Source: UBA57 sp963577725
Lineage (GTDB): Archaea; Thermoproteota; Nitrososphaeria; Nitrososphaerales; UBA57
DNA: 64,000 nucleotides
Assembly: GCA_047517285.1 (NCBI GenBank)
Contig: JAKZTE010000004.1
Coordinates: 14,829-78,828 of the forward strand
Reading direction: 5' to 3'
In this document: positions 43,636 to 53,157 of the stretch, piece by piece
How the letters are laid out: the number at the start of each line of letters is the position of its first letter
Position numbering within the stretch: position 1 is the stretch's first letter
Notes under the pieces: model-generated
The model's input: only the letters and a program-made list of their open reading frames with translations
The model's database searches: none
What the model was told of the DNA's origin: nothing
Position numbers and translations under genes: made by a program

Positions 43636-45731
43636 CCAAGTAATATTATCAATGCGATAATTCCCATTGTAAAGACGAAGACATATTGTTCAGCAATACC
43701 TGTTTGAAGTTTTCTGATATTACGGGAAAGAAAGAGATTAAGATTAGCAATACGCGTAGCGCTGCCATCAACTACATATTTGTCAAATTTACCTCCAATT
43801 TGTGAAGAGGTGATTGAATAATCAGGCACGGCAGTATTAAGTTTGGACAGAATTCCGGTTTCTATATATTTATCTGTGAATTTTGACAATCTCAAGGAGC
43901 CATTAATGAAAACAATGTAATAAAGTGAATTAATGTACCAGCGATTTTCAAAAAAGCTGTGCAGCTTAGATAAAAGTGGAATGCTAGTAATTACTTGGTT
44001 AGGAGACATTCGGTTACTGATGTAGAACAAATAACTGAATCCACCTCCAATCAACACAGCAATAATAGAAGTCGATACAGCGATACGGTTAAGAGAAAAT
44101 ACGTGTTCGTGAATTTCCATATTAACTGCGTGTTCAAGATGACGTGCCAAGGAACCTTCAAGGAATACTTCAACAGTAGGTCCAGTTAGACCAATGGCAA
44201 CAGTAATTATTGCAAGAACTACATAAGGAGCGTACATTAAGATAGGAGCTTCACGAATATGTTTACCGCTAGATTCCAGTTTTTTAATATATTTACTTGG
44301 TTTTCCAAAGAAGATCATGCCAATCATTCTAAAGCTATAAAACGCAGTCATGACCGCAGTGATGCTTGCTATAGCATAAAGAGAGATGAGAGTCATAGAA
44401 CTTTCTACACCAAGAATAGAAGCTAATATTGCATCTTTGCTCCAGAAACCGCTAAGAAGAGGAATACCAGCCAGTGAAGCGGCAGCTATCGTCATTGCAA
44501 CAAAAGTTATAGGCATTTTAGTACGCAGACCTCCCATGTCAGTCATATACTTGGTATGGGTTGCGTGGATTATTGCACCAGCTGCCATGAATAATCCAGC
44601 CTTGAATACTGCATGACTAGCGAGATGGAAGAATCCTGCAACATAACCTGCAATAAAATTAGAAGTCATCCCTGCAACTCCAAAGGCCAGCATCATATAT
44701 CCAATCTGAGAGACAGTAGAATATGCAAGAACTTTCTTTAGTTCCTTAGCCACCATAGCTTGAGATGCCGCCAAGAATGCAGTAATTGCTCCAATCCAAG
44801 CAACAAATTCAAAGAATGGCATTATGGTAGCAACATTTTCTACAGCAGTAATAAAAATAGGACCAATACGTGCAATTAGAAAAACGCCAGCTTTGACCAT
44901 TGTTGCTGCGTGAATTAAAGCAGATACAGAAGTTGGACCTGCCATAGCATCAGGTAACCACTCGTGCAATGGAAACTGTGCAGACTTTCCTATAGCTCCA
45001 CCGAAGATGAATACAGCAACAGGAATCAATAATCCTGATTGTGCAAGATCTACAGCCCAACTATGGTTTTCCGATAATTTAACAAAATCAAAAGTTCCAG
45101 AGAAGAAGAACAGAGTAAGAATGCCAATAAGAAATGACACATCACCAACTCTTGTCATAAGAAAAGCTTTGCTACCGGCGTGCGTAGGTGAAAATGCAAG
45201 AGGTATTCCCCAGGCTTTTTTTCCGACAGTTCCGACGTAATCTTTCTTGAGGTCTTTGTTCCAGAAACTGATCAGGCCATAAGAACATAAACCGACTCCT
45301 TCCCATCCAAAGAATAATTGAAGGAAATTATCGGAAAAGATAATGAGTTGCATGCTTCCGATAAAGAATACCATCAGGAACCAATATCTGGTCATGTTTT
45401 CTTCTCCCTTCATGTAACCAAGACTGTAAATCATAATTGAGAATGATAGCCAGCCAACTATGTTTGACATTAGTATACTTAATGGGTCAGCTAGGACACC
45501 GGCGGTAATATCCAATGCAGCAATCCACATAACTTGGTGATGGAAGGTTTCTCCTGCAATTGCAAGAGGCAGCATCAATGCACAAAGAATAGCAGAAACT
45601 AGTGTCAGAGATATCGCATAATAATCTCGGATTTTGTTACCAGCACGGGCAACTACCGGCATTAATAATGCTCCAAGAATTGGAACGGCAAACACTAACC
45701 AAGGAATAAGAAGATTAATTTCTGCGGACAC
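43632..45731 (-). CDS. nuoL: Complex I subunit L with extended lateral helix
   Basis: A 699-residue distal proton-pumping subunit. FFGWEGVGLCSYGLIS holds the helix-5 glutamate, GKSAQFPLHEWLPDAMAGPT the helix-7 lysine and GFWSKDAIL the distal lysine. From residue about 595 (NRWYINSLYY) to LQTG at 675-678 the segment is about 83 residues, against roughly 58 in a proteobacterial NuoL that I recall. It contains two similar pieces, KFTDKYIETG and KFDKYVVDG. This is where the lateral helix HL lies, so it appears lengthened. Confidence 0.94.
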   Translation of the reverse strand: MSAEINLLIPWLVFAVPILGALLMPVVARAGNKIRDYYAISLTLVSAILCALMLPLAIAGETFHHQVMWIAALDITAGVLADPLSILMSNIVGWLSFSIMIYSLGYMKGEENMTRYWFLMVFFIGSMQLIIFSDNFLQLFFGWEGVGLCSYGLISFWNKDLKKDYVGTVGKKAWGIPLAFSPTHAGSKAFLMTRVGDVSFLIGILTLFFFSGTFDFVKLSENHSWAVDLAQSGLLIPVAVFIFGGAIGKSAQFPLHEWLPDAMAGPTSVSALIHAATMVKAGVFLIARIGPIFITAVENVATIMPFFEFVAWIGAITAFLAASQAMVAKELKKVLAYSTVSQIGYMMLAFGVAGMTSNFIAGYVAGFFHLASHAVFKAGLFMAAGAIIHATHTKYMTDMGGLRTKMPITFVAMTIAAASLAGIPLLSGFWSKDAILASILGVESSMTLISLYAIASITAVMTAFYSFRMIGMIFFGKPSKYIKKLESSGKHIREAPILMYAPYVVLAIITVAIGLTGPTVEVFLEGSLARHLEHAVNMEIHEHVFSLNRIAVSTSIIAVLIGGGFSYLFYISNRMSPNQVITSIPLLSKLHSFFENRWYINSLYYIVFINGSLRLSKFTDKYIETGILSKLNTAVPDYSITSSQIGGKFDKYVVDGSATRIANLNLFLSRNIRKLQTGIAEQYVFVFTMGIIALIILLG

Positions 45732-47260
45732 TATTTCATTCCTCCGAAAGCAGATTGAAGCAATGGAATAAGACCATCAGTGATAACTGAAGGGAATATA
45801 CCAAGTAGAAGAGTTAAAGCACAAAGAAATAGTAATGGAATGGTCATTAACAAAGAAGGATCTTTTATATTTTCAAAATCTTTTGGGAGTTTTCCAAAGA
45901 AGACTTTACGCATAGTAAGTAAAGCATAGCCTGCAGTTATCGGAGTTACAGCTAATGCCAGAGCAGCAATAATTAACTTAGATGTAGAACCGCTTTCCAA
46001 AGCACCGCCAAATGCACCAGCAAATATCATCCATTCAGATTGAAAACCATTGGTAGGTGGAACTCCAACGATAGCGAGAAAACCAATCATTGCAGCAATA
46101 CCTGTTATAGGAAGTTTACTGCCAAGGCCTCCTAATTTTCGAATACTTCTGACACCTCCTGTTTGCATAATTATAGAACCTGCTGCCATAAACAGCAGAG
46201 CTTTTCCAGTACCATGACTTACATAATGGAAAACTGATCCAGTTACACCAAGATAGTAAAGAGATCCCATACCAAAGATGATATAGCCCATTTGACTGAC
46301 GCTTGAATAAGCAAGTAGTCGTTTAATATCGTCTTGCGCATAAGCCATAATTCCTCCGTAAATCATAGTTAGTAATCCCCAGAGAGTAATGACTACAACA
46401 ATACTTTGATAGACTGATGGAAGAATGAATACAAATATTCTAAGAAAGGCATAAGCGCCAATGCCAATCATGGCAGGAGAAAGTAATGCACTAATTGGAG
46501 TCGGGGATTCAGCATGTGCATATGGCAACCAAACATGAAGACCTGCAGCTGCTAGTTTCATAAGTAATCCGAAACTAATGGCAATTGCAACCCATACTCT
46601 AATCGAACTAGGTAATCCGCTTTCAGCTATTTCGACAAAGTTGAAGCTGCCGCCATAATATCCTACAGTCAATATTCCAGCAAGTAAAGAAACTGCACCT
46701 ACATGTGTCCATAAGAAATACATAACAGAGATTTTTGCTCTTTCGCCGTAACCGAATTCAGAGATTAAAAAGAATGATGGAATCAACATTAGTTCGAAGA
46801 AGATATAGAATTGAATTAAATTAGTTGCAAGTACCGTACCCAACATACCGGCGGCATAGATGACATAGAGACTATAGTATAAAGCCATCTTTCGGTTGAA
46901 GGCATCTGCAGAGAATTTCTTATTAGTTTCACGGAATTCTTCTTTTACTCTATGTTCCATGTATGGCATAGAGTAAACTGCCAAAGTAGTTGATAAGATA
47001 AGTATGATTGCGGCAAATGGAAAACTTAGTCCGTCAAGATAAAGTCCAAAATTACCAATAGGGTTCCAAGAATAGGTTTCCAGTCTTGTATTAGTGAATA
47101 ATGAGCCATTATTGGACATTCCAGAATATAGCACTAGACCAGTACTATAGAGCATAATCAGGAATGCAAGCCATCCAACATTCTTGCCCATACGCAAACC
47201 AACCAGATAAACTACTGGAGCGAGAATTATTGGTAAGAAAACAGCTTGGAGTAATAACAA
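45731..47260 (-). CDS. nuoM: Complex I subunit M, first copy
   Basis: A 509-residue NuoM-type antiporter subunit. FFELMLIPSFFL keeps the helix-5 glutamate, GLLMKLAAAGLHVWLPYAHAE the helix-7 lysine and GFQSEWMIFAG the distal glutamate, so all expected ion-path residues are present. It differs strongly from the second copy at 42142, so the duplication is old. It stands between nuoK and nuoL, seven bases after nuoK. Confidence 0.93.
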   Translation of the reverse strand: MLLLQAVFLPIILAPVVYLVGLRMGKNVGWLAFLIMLYSTGLVLYSGMSNNGSLFTNTRLETYSWNPIGNFGLYLDGLSFPFAAIILILSTTLAVYSMPYMEHRVKEEFRETNKKFSADAFNRKMALYYSLYVIYAAGMLGTVLATNLIQFYIFFELMLIPSFFLISEFGYGERAKISVMYFLWTHVGAVSLLAGILTVGYYGGSFNFVEIAESGLPSSIRVWVAIAISFGLLMKLAAAGLHVWLPYAHAESPTPISALLSPAMIGIGAYAFLRIFVFILPSVYQSIVVVITLWGLLTMIYGGIMAYAQDDIKRLLAYSSVSQMGYIIFGMGSLYYLGVTGSVFHYVSHGTGKALLFMAAGSIIMQTGGVRSIRKLGGLGSKLPITGIAAMIGFLAIVGVPPTNGFQSEWMIFAGAFGGALESGSTSKLIIAALALAVTPITAGYALLTMRKVFFGKLPKDFENIKDPSLLMTIPLLFLCALTLLLGIFPSVITDGLIPLLQSAFGGMK

Positions 47261-47267
47261 ACTCAGA

Positions 47268-47585
47268 TCAGCCTCGTAATCTCTTCAATTCTAGGACATC
47301 AATGTCGTTATTGAGCCTAAAAGCCTGAACAATAATAGCTAGGCCAACTGCTGCTTCAGTAGCAGCTAGTGCAATAGCAAACAACGAGAAGGTTTGGCCG
47401 GTGATCAATGGAGTGTCATGATATCTTGCAAAGGCAACAAAATTGATAATAGCTGCATTAATAATGATTTCAACTGAGAATAGTAAGCGTATTGCATTTC
47501 GTTTTGCAATTAAACCATAGATACCTACACACAATAATGCTGATGATAAAATAAAGTAATTGATAAGAGGCTCCAACAGGTTCAC
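47268..47585 (-). CDS. nuoK: Complex I subunit K
   Basis: A 105-residue, three-helix membrane subunit. It has glutamates in the second and third helices (FSVEIIINAA and AATEAAVGLAI), as in NuoK/ND4L, which belong to the central hydrophilic axis. It overlaps nuoJ by four bases. Length is normal. Confidence 0.94.
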   Translation of the reverse strand: MNLLEPLINYFILSSALLCVGIYGLIAKRNAIRLLFSVEIIINAAIINFVAFARYHDTPLITGQTFSLFAIALAATEAAVGLAIIVQAFRLNNDIDVLELKRLRG

Positions 47586-48073
47586 CGATTTTCAAATTTT
47601 GCCATGGTAAGTGCGCCGATAATAGAAACAGCTAGAGCTAAACCAGTCAACTGAAGGATTAGCCAATAGTCGTTGATTAATTGTGAACCAATTTCATAAA
47701 AGTTAGGGATTGCTGTTGGATTAGGATATTGACTAGTTAAGCCAGATGAGAGAGAGAAATAAGTCATTGTAGAGAATAATAAAACTGCTGCAATGATGCC
47801 AAGAATTCTTTCGTTGCCGCCTGTTACATTTGCCCATTTTTCTCTGCGGACAAGCATGATAACGAAAACTATTAGAATTGCAATTGAACCGACATAAACT
47901 AGAACTTGGAATATAGCAATGTAAAGAGAATCAAGAAGAATGAAGAGTCCTGCTACACCTAAAAAAGAAAGTGATAAAGCTACTGCGCCATAAACTAATT
48001 CACGAGATTCAAGAGCTAAGATAGCGAAGAAAACAGTAAGCAATGATACAACAAGAAAAACGACATCAGTCAT
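47582..48073 (-). CDS. nuoJ: Complex I subunit J
   Basis: A 163-residue membrane subunit with five hydrophobic helices. The third helix carries the YVGSIAILIVFVIML motif with its pi-bulge region, typical of NuoJ/ND6. The start overlaps the nuoI stop by eight bases, and the stop overlaps nuoK. Confidence 0.93.
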   Translation of the reverse strand: MTDVVFLVVSLLTVFFAILALESRELVYGAVALSLSFLGVAGLFILLDSLYIAIFQVLVYVGSIAILIVFVIMLVRREKWANVTGGNERILGIIAAVLLFSTMTYFSLSSGLTSQYPNPTAIPNFYEIGSQLINDYWLILQLTGLALAVSIIGALTMAKFENR

Positions 48074-48566
48074 GATAAGCTACTCCATCATCAGAAATTA
48101 ATTTTACATTTCCTTTCTTTTCAGGAAATACAGCGAGTTGGAACGGAGTATGAACTAATTTTCTTTTATCTGTCACAGATAGTTCATATTCAGGAGTCAT
48201 AAACAAGCAATCAAAAGGACATGCGTCAACACAGAATCCACAGAAAACGCATCTGCCATAGTCTATTTGCGGCATAATATTTTTGGGATTTGTAGGCCAA
48301 TTACCCTCAACTTGTACCATATCAATACAATCAGCGATATTTTCACAGGCGATGGCGCAAAGAGAACAGCCAGTACATTTGTCAGTATATAGGATGTGTC
48401 TTCCTTTGAATCCAGCGCTGCCAGTATTAGATTTTGCATCAAATGTATAACCTGATTCGATATCTAAGCGCTGTTCAGGATATCTCAAAGTCATACGTCT
48501 TTTGAATAGGTTTCGAAATCCTACAGCGAATGCCCCCAATATTCCGGAAATAAGTTTGTAGTTCAT
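48066..48566 (-). CDS. nuoI: Complex I subunit I, two [4Fe-4S] clusters
   Basis: A 166-residue ferredoxin-like subunit carrying clusters N6a and N6b. The two motifs are CTGCSLCAIAC with a following C near residue 74, and CVFCGFCVDACPFDC near residue 108. With NuoEFG absent, NuoI and the B-C-D module are the likely entry for electrons from a reduced ferredoxin or an unknown donor. Confidence 0.95.
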   Translation of the reverse strand: MNYKLISGILGAFAVGFRNLFKRRMTLRYPEQRLDIESGYTFDAKSNTGSAGFKGRHILYTDKCTGCSLCAIACENIADCIDMVQVEGNWPTNPKNIMPQIDYGRCVFCGFCVDACPFDCLFMTPEYELSVTDKRKLVHTPFQLAVFPEKKGNVKLISDDGVAYHD

Positions 48567-49726
48567 TAGATTACACCAAGTGATGATTCAATTACTGCAA
48601 TAAAGATATTAATAAATGATAATGCGATTAGCCAAGCCCATCCAATTCTAATTAATTGATCCATACGTAAACGAGGAAGAACCGCGCGCGGAAATATTAT
48701 TATAGTAATTACGAAAAACAATTTGCCTAGTAGCCAGACTATGGGGGGGAGAAAAGCAGGTCCATTCCATCCTCCTAAGAATAGTAGTGTAAAGAGTAAG
48801 GCAAGCGCATAGAACTTCATGTATACGCCAAGTTGTAATAAGCCAAAGTGCATTCCCGTGTATTCAGTCAACCATCCAGAAACTATTTCAGTCTCGGCTT
48901 CAGGCAAGTCAAAAGGAATTCTTTCTAATTCAGAGAGAATGGTGATATAAAATATAATAGCTGCAAGAAATTGTGGAAATATAAACCACATATCTTTTTG
49001 CGCCTCTACAATTTTCATTAAATCGAAAGAGCCAGTAAGAATTACAATTCCTAAGATTGAGAGAAGCATAGGAATTTCATAAGCTGCAAGTTGATGCAGT
49101 GCTCTTAACCCGCCAATAAATGCAAATTTATTACTGCTAGCCCATGCCGCAATCAGAACAACCAGAGGACTGAATCCGAGAATAGCAAAAGGAATCAGTA
49201 GACTAAACTCAGAACGTGCAATGTAGATTGTTGGGGATAAAGGAATTACTGCAAGTAGTGATGCTGCAAGCCCTATGCTAAGAATTGGAGCAGCCCAGAA
49301 AAACATTTTATCTGCTTTTTCAGGAACAACTAGTTCTTTACCAAGTAATTTGAACAAGTCGGCGATAGGTTGTAAAATTCCTTCAAATCGTCCAGCGTAC
49401 AATGGGCCAACACGAAGTTGTACTTTAGCCATTAATTTACGCTCGTAAAGAATTGTAAGTGTTGCAACAAGAGCCGCAAATGTAAATCCAGGAAAAGCAG
49501 CTATTTTAAAGAATGTAGAAGAAAATCCTAGTCCATATCTTTCAGCTAGTTTGATAGCTTTCAAAGGGTCTATTGCAGCAGTCAGGATTTCATTGACTAT
49601 AGTTACATCAATACCTAACAAGCCAACAACAACGAACAATATAGGAAAAATTATGAGAGGCGAGATAATGATGAGCCAGAATAATATTGTAAGTATTCGT
49701 TTAACAAACTCTTCAAATGTTTCCAA
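48566..49726 (-). CDS. nuoH: Complex I subunit H
   Basis: A 386-residue membrane subunit that forms the quinone chamber with NuoB and NuoD. ERKLMAKVQLRVGP and the loop ERIPFDLPEAETEIVSGWLTEY are conserved quinone-site segments. The first about 55 residues form an extra hydrophobic N-terminal region. It abuts nuoI and follows nuoD after five bases. Confidence 0.95.
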   Translation of the reverse strand: METFEEFVKRILTILFWLIIISPLIIFPILFVVVGLLGIDVTIVNEILTAAIDPLKAIKLAERYGLGFSSTFFKIAAFPGFTFAALVATLTILYERKLMAKVQLRVGPLYAGRFEGILQPIADLFKLLGKELVVPEKADKMFFWAAPILSIGLAASLLAVIPLSPTIYIARSEFSLLIPFAILGFSPLVVLIAAWASSNKFAFIGGLRALHQLAAYEIPMLLSILGIVILTGSFDLMKIVEAQKDMWFIFPQFLAAIIFYITILSELERIPFDLPEAETEIVSGWLTEYTGMHFGLLQLGVYMKFYALALLFTLLFLGGWNGPAFLPPIVWLLGKLFFVITIIIFPRAVLPRLRMDQLIRIGWAWLIALSFINIFIAVIESSLGVI

Positions 49727-49731
49727 CTATT

Positions 49732-50853
49732 TCACCTATCGGCTTCTACTGGCCAGTAATCAAGACTCCAATAAATAGCAGGCATGTCTGCCAATTTTGA
49801 GCCAACCAATAAATGAGTCATACCAATCAGATTTCGAAATGAAGGGACACTAATTTTTACTCTGTACGGTTGTTTTTCTCCATCACTAACAATATGATAA
49901 AACATTGTTCCTCTTGCAGCTTCTGTACGGACAAATGCCTCACCTGGTTCGCCACGCATAACCCCTCCAATGACTTGTTTGATTGGGCCAGGTTCGATGA
50001 GATCAAGGACTTGTTTTATAATGTTCATACTTTGTTGGAGTTCTTCTAATCGGACAATACATCTTGCATATGAATCTCCTTCTTTACGTGTTGGTATTTC
50101 AAAATCAACTCTATCATATAGACAATATGGTTCGTCTTTGCGAGTATCAGAATCTATTCCGGTAGCACGAAGATTGGAACCGGTTATGCCAAGTTTAATT
50201 GCATCTGCTTGACTCATTGTTCCAATAGATTCAGTTCTTGCTGTCATTATGGGATTATTGAAGAATATTTTTTTGTATTCTTCGATACGTTTTTCGAAAT
50301 AATCAAATGTCTTTAATGCTCTTTCTTTAAGATTAGTAGGTATGTCGTTTCGTACTCCGCCAGGAACAACATATGAGAAAGTTACACGGGTTCCGCCAAT
50401 AGATTCTGCAAGGTCAATAAACAGCTCTCTGTCTCCCATAGGCCACATAAACATAGTAGAGTGCCCAAGGAATATGCCGTATATTCCAAGCCAATATAGG
50501 TGGGAGATAATACGATTCAATTCAGCCATTATCATACGAATGTACTGAGCACGTTCAGGAGCTTCTACGTCGATGATTCTTTCAGCAGTAAGAACGTATG
50601 GGAGAGTTACTCCTGTTGCGTCTATTATAACTGGTCGTTCAAGATGTGGAATATTTTGAATATAATCTCGGTATTCCGCCATTTTTTCTGCGCCCCTATG
50701 CACATACCCTGGATCAGGTTTAGCTCCTACTATGTAATCTCCATCAACGGTAATAATTAGACGAAAGTGTCCAGAACCTGGATGTTGCGGTCCAACATGA
50801 AGAACTAATTGGTCTCCGCCTTTATCTTCAATATTCATTCCTGCGTTTTGCAT
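49732..50853 (-). CDS. nuoD: Complex I subunit D (49 kDa homologue)
   Basis: A 373-residue peripheral subunit related to the large subunit of NiFe hydrogenases, without the nickel-binding cysteines. HVGPQHPGSGHFR supplies the quinone-site histidine; YVHRGAEK and a tyrosine-containing TFSYVVPGGVR follow. NuoC and NuoD are separate genes, one base apart. Confidence 0.95.
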   Translation of the reverse strand: MQNAGMNIEDKGGDQLVLHVGPQHPGSGHFRLIITVDGDYIVGAKPDPGYVHRGAEKMAEYRDYIQNIPHLERPVIIDATGVTLPYVLTAERIIDVEAPERAQYIRMIMAELNRIISHLYWLGIYGIFLGHSTMFMWPMGDRELFIDLAESIGGTRVTFSYVVPGGVRNDIPTNLKERALKTFDYFEKRIEEYKKIFFNNPIMTARTESIGTMSQADAIKLGITGSNLRATGIDSDTRKDEPYCLYDRVDFEIPTRKEGDSYARCIVRLEELQQSMNIIKQVLDLIEPGPIKQVIGGVMRGEPGEAFVRTEAARGTMFYHIVSDGEKQPYRVKISVPSFRNLIGMTHLLVGSKLADMPAIYWSLDYWPVEADR

Positions 50854-50854
50854 A

Positions 50855-51334
50855 TCATCCTCTTCCAGGTAAAATATAGTCTTTCCTTAATGGAGGTATA
50901 TCATTCCAATCTTCCGGAAGAAGTAATTTCTCCATTCTAGGATGGCCAATAAATGTTATTCCGAAATTTTCGAAAGTCTCTTGTTCATGAAATTCTGCAC
51001 TAGGTAATACGTCAATTAAAGTTTCGATTTCAGGTTTATCCTTTGGAATCTCAGTCATTATAGAAAAAATAATACTCCGAAGTTTTTTCTTGGATACGCA
51101 GATAATGTGATATTCTATACGATAGACGTTGTTTTCTGGATAGTCGGTTCCACCCTGAGACATTACTTGTTCGAAACCCAATTCCTTGACTGCAATTGCT
51201 AGGTTTTTTAGATTCTCTGGACCAGTAGAAATCTTTATTCGGTTAGATTCAATGTATTCTTCTTTAATTTTATTTTTAAATTGATCTTTTAAGCTTTTTG
51301 CAAGCTGATTTTCAGTAACGAATTTAGCAGACAT
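50855..51334 (-). CDS. nuoC: Complex I subunit C (30 kDa homologue)
   Basis: A 159-residue peripheral subunit. The family pattern is in the C-terminal half: ETLIDVLPSAEFHEQETFENFGITFIGHP then LLLPEDW and PLRKDY. It follows nuoB after 12 bases. Confidence 0.94.
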   Translation of the reverse strand: MSAKFVTENQLAKSLKDQFKNKIKEEYIESNRIKISTGPENLKNLAIAVKELGFEQVMSQGGTDYPENNVYRIEYHIICVSKKKLRSIIFSIMTEIPKDKPEIETLIDVLPSAEFHEQETFENFGITFIGHPRMEKLLLPEDWNDIPPLRKDYILPGRG

Positions 51335-51346
51335 CGAGTATGTATA

Positions 51347-51859
51347 TTACACCTTGGATTTCCTTATTTTGTTTTGCAGTTCAATGATTCCTTGAATAAG
51401 TGTTTCTGGTCTAGGAGGACAACCTGGAACGTAAACATCCACAGGTACAATTTTATCAACTCCTTGGAGGACATTATACGAGTCCATGTACAAACCACCA
51501 GAGATTGCACATGCTCCCATTGCAATTACCCATTTAGGTTCTGGCATTTGTTCATAAACCCATTTCATCCTAGGTGCCATTTTTCGAGTTACTGTGCCTT
51601 GAACAACTAAGACGTCGCATTGTCTTAGTGAACCGAAGGCTTCTAACATTCCAAATCGTTCAATATCGTGTCTTGGTCCTGATGCTGCACCAAATTCAAT
51701 ACTGCAGCAAGCTGTTTCCAAATGAACAGGCCATAAAGAGTATAATCTACCCCAATTAACAAGAAATCTAATAGGTTCCCGTACATTTTTTTCTATAGTG
51801 GTATCAAGTATGTCGCTTACTTTACCAACAAGTAGATTTAGAGTTGGATCGTTTACCAA
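51347..51859 (-). CDS. nuoB: Complex I subunit B, cluster N2
   Basis: A subunit of about 170 residues that holds the terminal [4Fe-4S] cluster. LETACCSIEFGAA gives the paired cysteines, GACAISGG the third and VPGCPPRPE the fourth. No ATG start exists; I favour TTG at 51859, which overlaps the nuoA stop by seven bases. A TTG at 51904 would add 15 residues inside nuoA. Confidence 0.93.
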   Translation of the reverse strand: MVNDPTLNLLVGKVSDILDTTIEKNVREPIRFLVNWGRLYSLWPVHLETACCSIEFGAASGPRHDIERFGMLEAFGSLRQCDVLVVQGTVTRKMAPRMKWVYEQMPEPKWVIAMGACAISGGLYMDSYNVLQGVDKIVPVDVYVPGCPPRPETLIQGIIELQNKIRKSKV

Positions 51860-52215
51860 TTTTCTCGTCTTCCTGCTAAATGTAAAGCATAAATCATTGG
51901 ACAAAGTATGACGGCAAGAAATGGTAACAGACTAACAAGACTTTGAATACCCAAGGTTGTAAATGACAGTCCCCATGCAAATAAGAACATTACAGTGACG
52001 TCAAATATAACAAACATAATCAAATAAGAATAATACTGCATAATCAAATGGATACGAGATTCTCCTGTAGGCGGTTGCCCTGATTCAAATGTCTGTAATT
52101 TGATAGGATTGCGTTTTTTGGGAGCAAAGAAATAAGGAATGATCAAAGTAGGTAGTGAGAACATAACTCCTGCTAGAGCCATTGCCAGAATAATTCCAAA
52201 CTCAGATGAAACCAT
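51853..52215 (-). CDS. nuoA: Complex I subunit A
   Basis: A three-helix membrane subunit of about 120 residues, first gene of the operon. The loop after helix 1 (LQTFESGQPPTGESRI) and the following helix are typical of NuoA/ND3. I chose ATG at 52215 because a TATA element lies about 28 bases upstream, fitting a leaderless mRNA; an upstream in-frame start at 52266 would lie before that promoter. Confidence 0.92.
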   Translation of the reverse strand: MVSSEFGIILAMALAGVMFSLPTLIIPYFFAPKKRNPIKLQTFESGQPPTGESRIHLIMQYYSYLIMFVIFDVTVMFLFAWGLSFTTLGIQSLVSLLPFLAVILCPMIYALHLAGRRENW

Positions 52216-52237
52216 ATTAGAATACACGCAATATGGC

Positions 52238-52255
52238 TGTTTAAATTTATTTAAA
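52238..52255 (-). promoter_or_regulatory. TATA region of the nuo operon
   Basis: The minus strand reads TTTAAATAAATTTAAACAG here, two overlapping TATA-like stretches 25-40 bases upstream of the nuoA ATG at 52215. This is the only clear promoter-like sequence ahead of the twelve nuo genes, which are otherwise separated by at most 12 bases. Confidence 0.5.
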
Positions 52256-52326
52256 GCTTGAGTCAAAATTCAGTATTTGAATAGTATTTGTTAACTTTGT
52301 TGCTAATTAGAACATCTAGTCCGGAA

Positions 52327-52674
52327 TCAACTTGCGCGCCAAGTATGTTCGCATTTTGCACATCTGAAGAATTGAGTAGAGGCTTCTTCAAGACTACTTG
52401 TCTGTTTTTCCCAGAAATATGCAGAATCATGACCGCATTTGGAACAAGTTGCTTTTGTAGTGGGCATAGATTGGAGCTTTCGCGTTTTACTGTCAACGAC
52501 TTTGATGTTCTTAGAATCTTCAAATTCTATTTCTTTAACCGTGACAAGTTTTGATTTCTCTTGATATCCGCATGAAGAACAGACAATAACAGGTTTTGGG
52601 CGAGTTTTTGAACTAGATTCGTCTACTATTTTCTTAGGCCTCATCTTCGAACTACATTCAGGACAAAACTTCAC
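52327..52674 (-). CDS. tfs: Transcription factor S (TFIIS-like)
   Basis: A 115-residue archaeal TFS with two zinc ribbons. The N-terminal ribbon has CPEC and CSSC; the C-terminal one has CSKC and CAKC. It stimulates RNA cleavage by backtracked RNA polymerase. The acidic pair that enters the active site is usually D-E in the hairpin before the last ribbon strand. Here the same place reads SLEEASTQFF, so the pair is E-E. Monocistronic and upstream of nuoA on the same strand. Confidence 0.92.
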   Translation of the reverse strand: MKFCPECSSKMRPKKIVDESSSKTRPKPVIVCSSCGYQEKSKLVTVKEIEFEDSKNIKVVDSKTRKLQSMPTTKATCSKCGHDSAYFWEKQTSSLEEASTQFFRCAKCEHTWRAS

Positions 52675-52714
52675 TACACAAACACCAAAAGATTGTGTAT
52701 TATTTAGTACATAA

Positions 52715-53125
52715 TTATATAAAATTTTCTGTTAAAACGATATAAGGACTAAAATTAGAAAGTTCTTCAATTCTTTTGATACAATTATTCGACATAAAGG
52801 AGAGGTTACGCCTATATTTTAATTCAATAACAGATGTTTTATTTAACCTGAGAAGAACTTTTCGTGTAAGTCTTCTACCTTCGGCATCATAATCAAATAA
52901 AATGATGATTTTATCGTATACTTGTGTTTTTAGTTCGATTTTTGACAGGTTATTGTTGTTACAATACTCAATTGTTTTTCCTATAAAACCAAGAGAAACT
53001 AATGCATTAGTATCTTTTTTCCCTTCAACAAGTATAATTGCTCCGTTCACATATTCAGAATTAAGTTGATTAATAAAATCGAAGAGAAATTTATTGAATT
53101 CAATATTCTGTTGTAGAATATTCAT
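52715..53125 (-). CDS. Toprim domain protein
   Basis: A 136-residue protein with the two Toprim motifs: IILVEGKKD near residue 31 (catalytic glutamate) and ILFDYDAEGRRL near residue 76 (DxD-type). Small stand-alone archaeal Toprim proteins are related to RNase M5 and DnaG but are mostly uncharacterised. No other domain is present. It is between TFS and a pair of membrane proteins. Confidence 0.83.
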   Translation of the reverse strand: MNILQQNIEFNKFLFDFINQLNSEYVNGAIILVEGKKDTNALVSLGFIGKTIEYCNNNNLSKIELKTQVYDKIIILFDYDAEGRRLTRKVLLRLNKTSVIELKYRRNLSFMSNNCIKRIEELSNFSPYIVLTENFI

Positions 53126-53157
53126 TATAGATATTATAACAAGATCGGTATATTAAT

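Noticed and set aside
52263..52523. An 86-codon open frame on the minus strand between nuoA and TFS
   Set aside because: It overlaps most of the TFS gene in another frame, has no domain pattern, and TFS has clear zinc ribbons.
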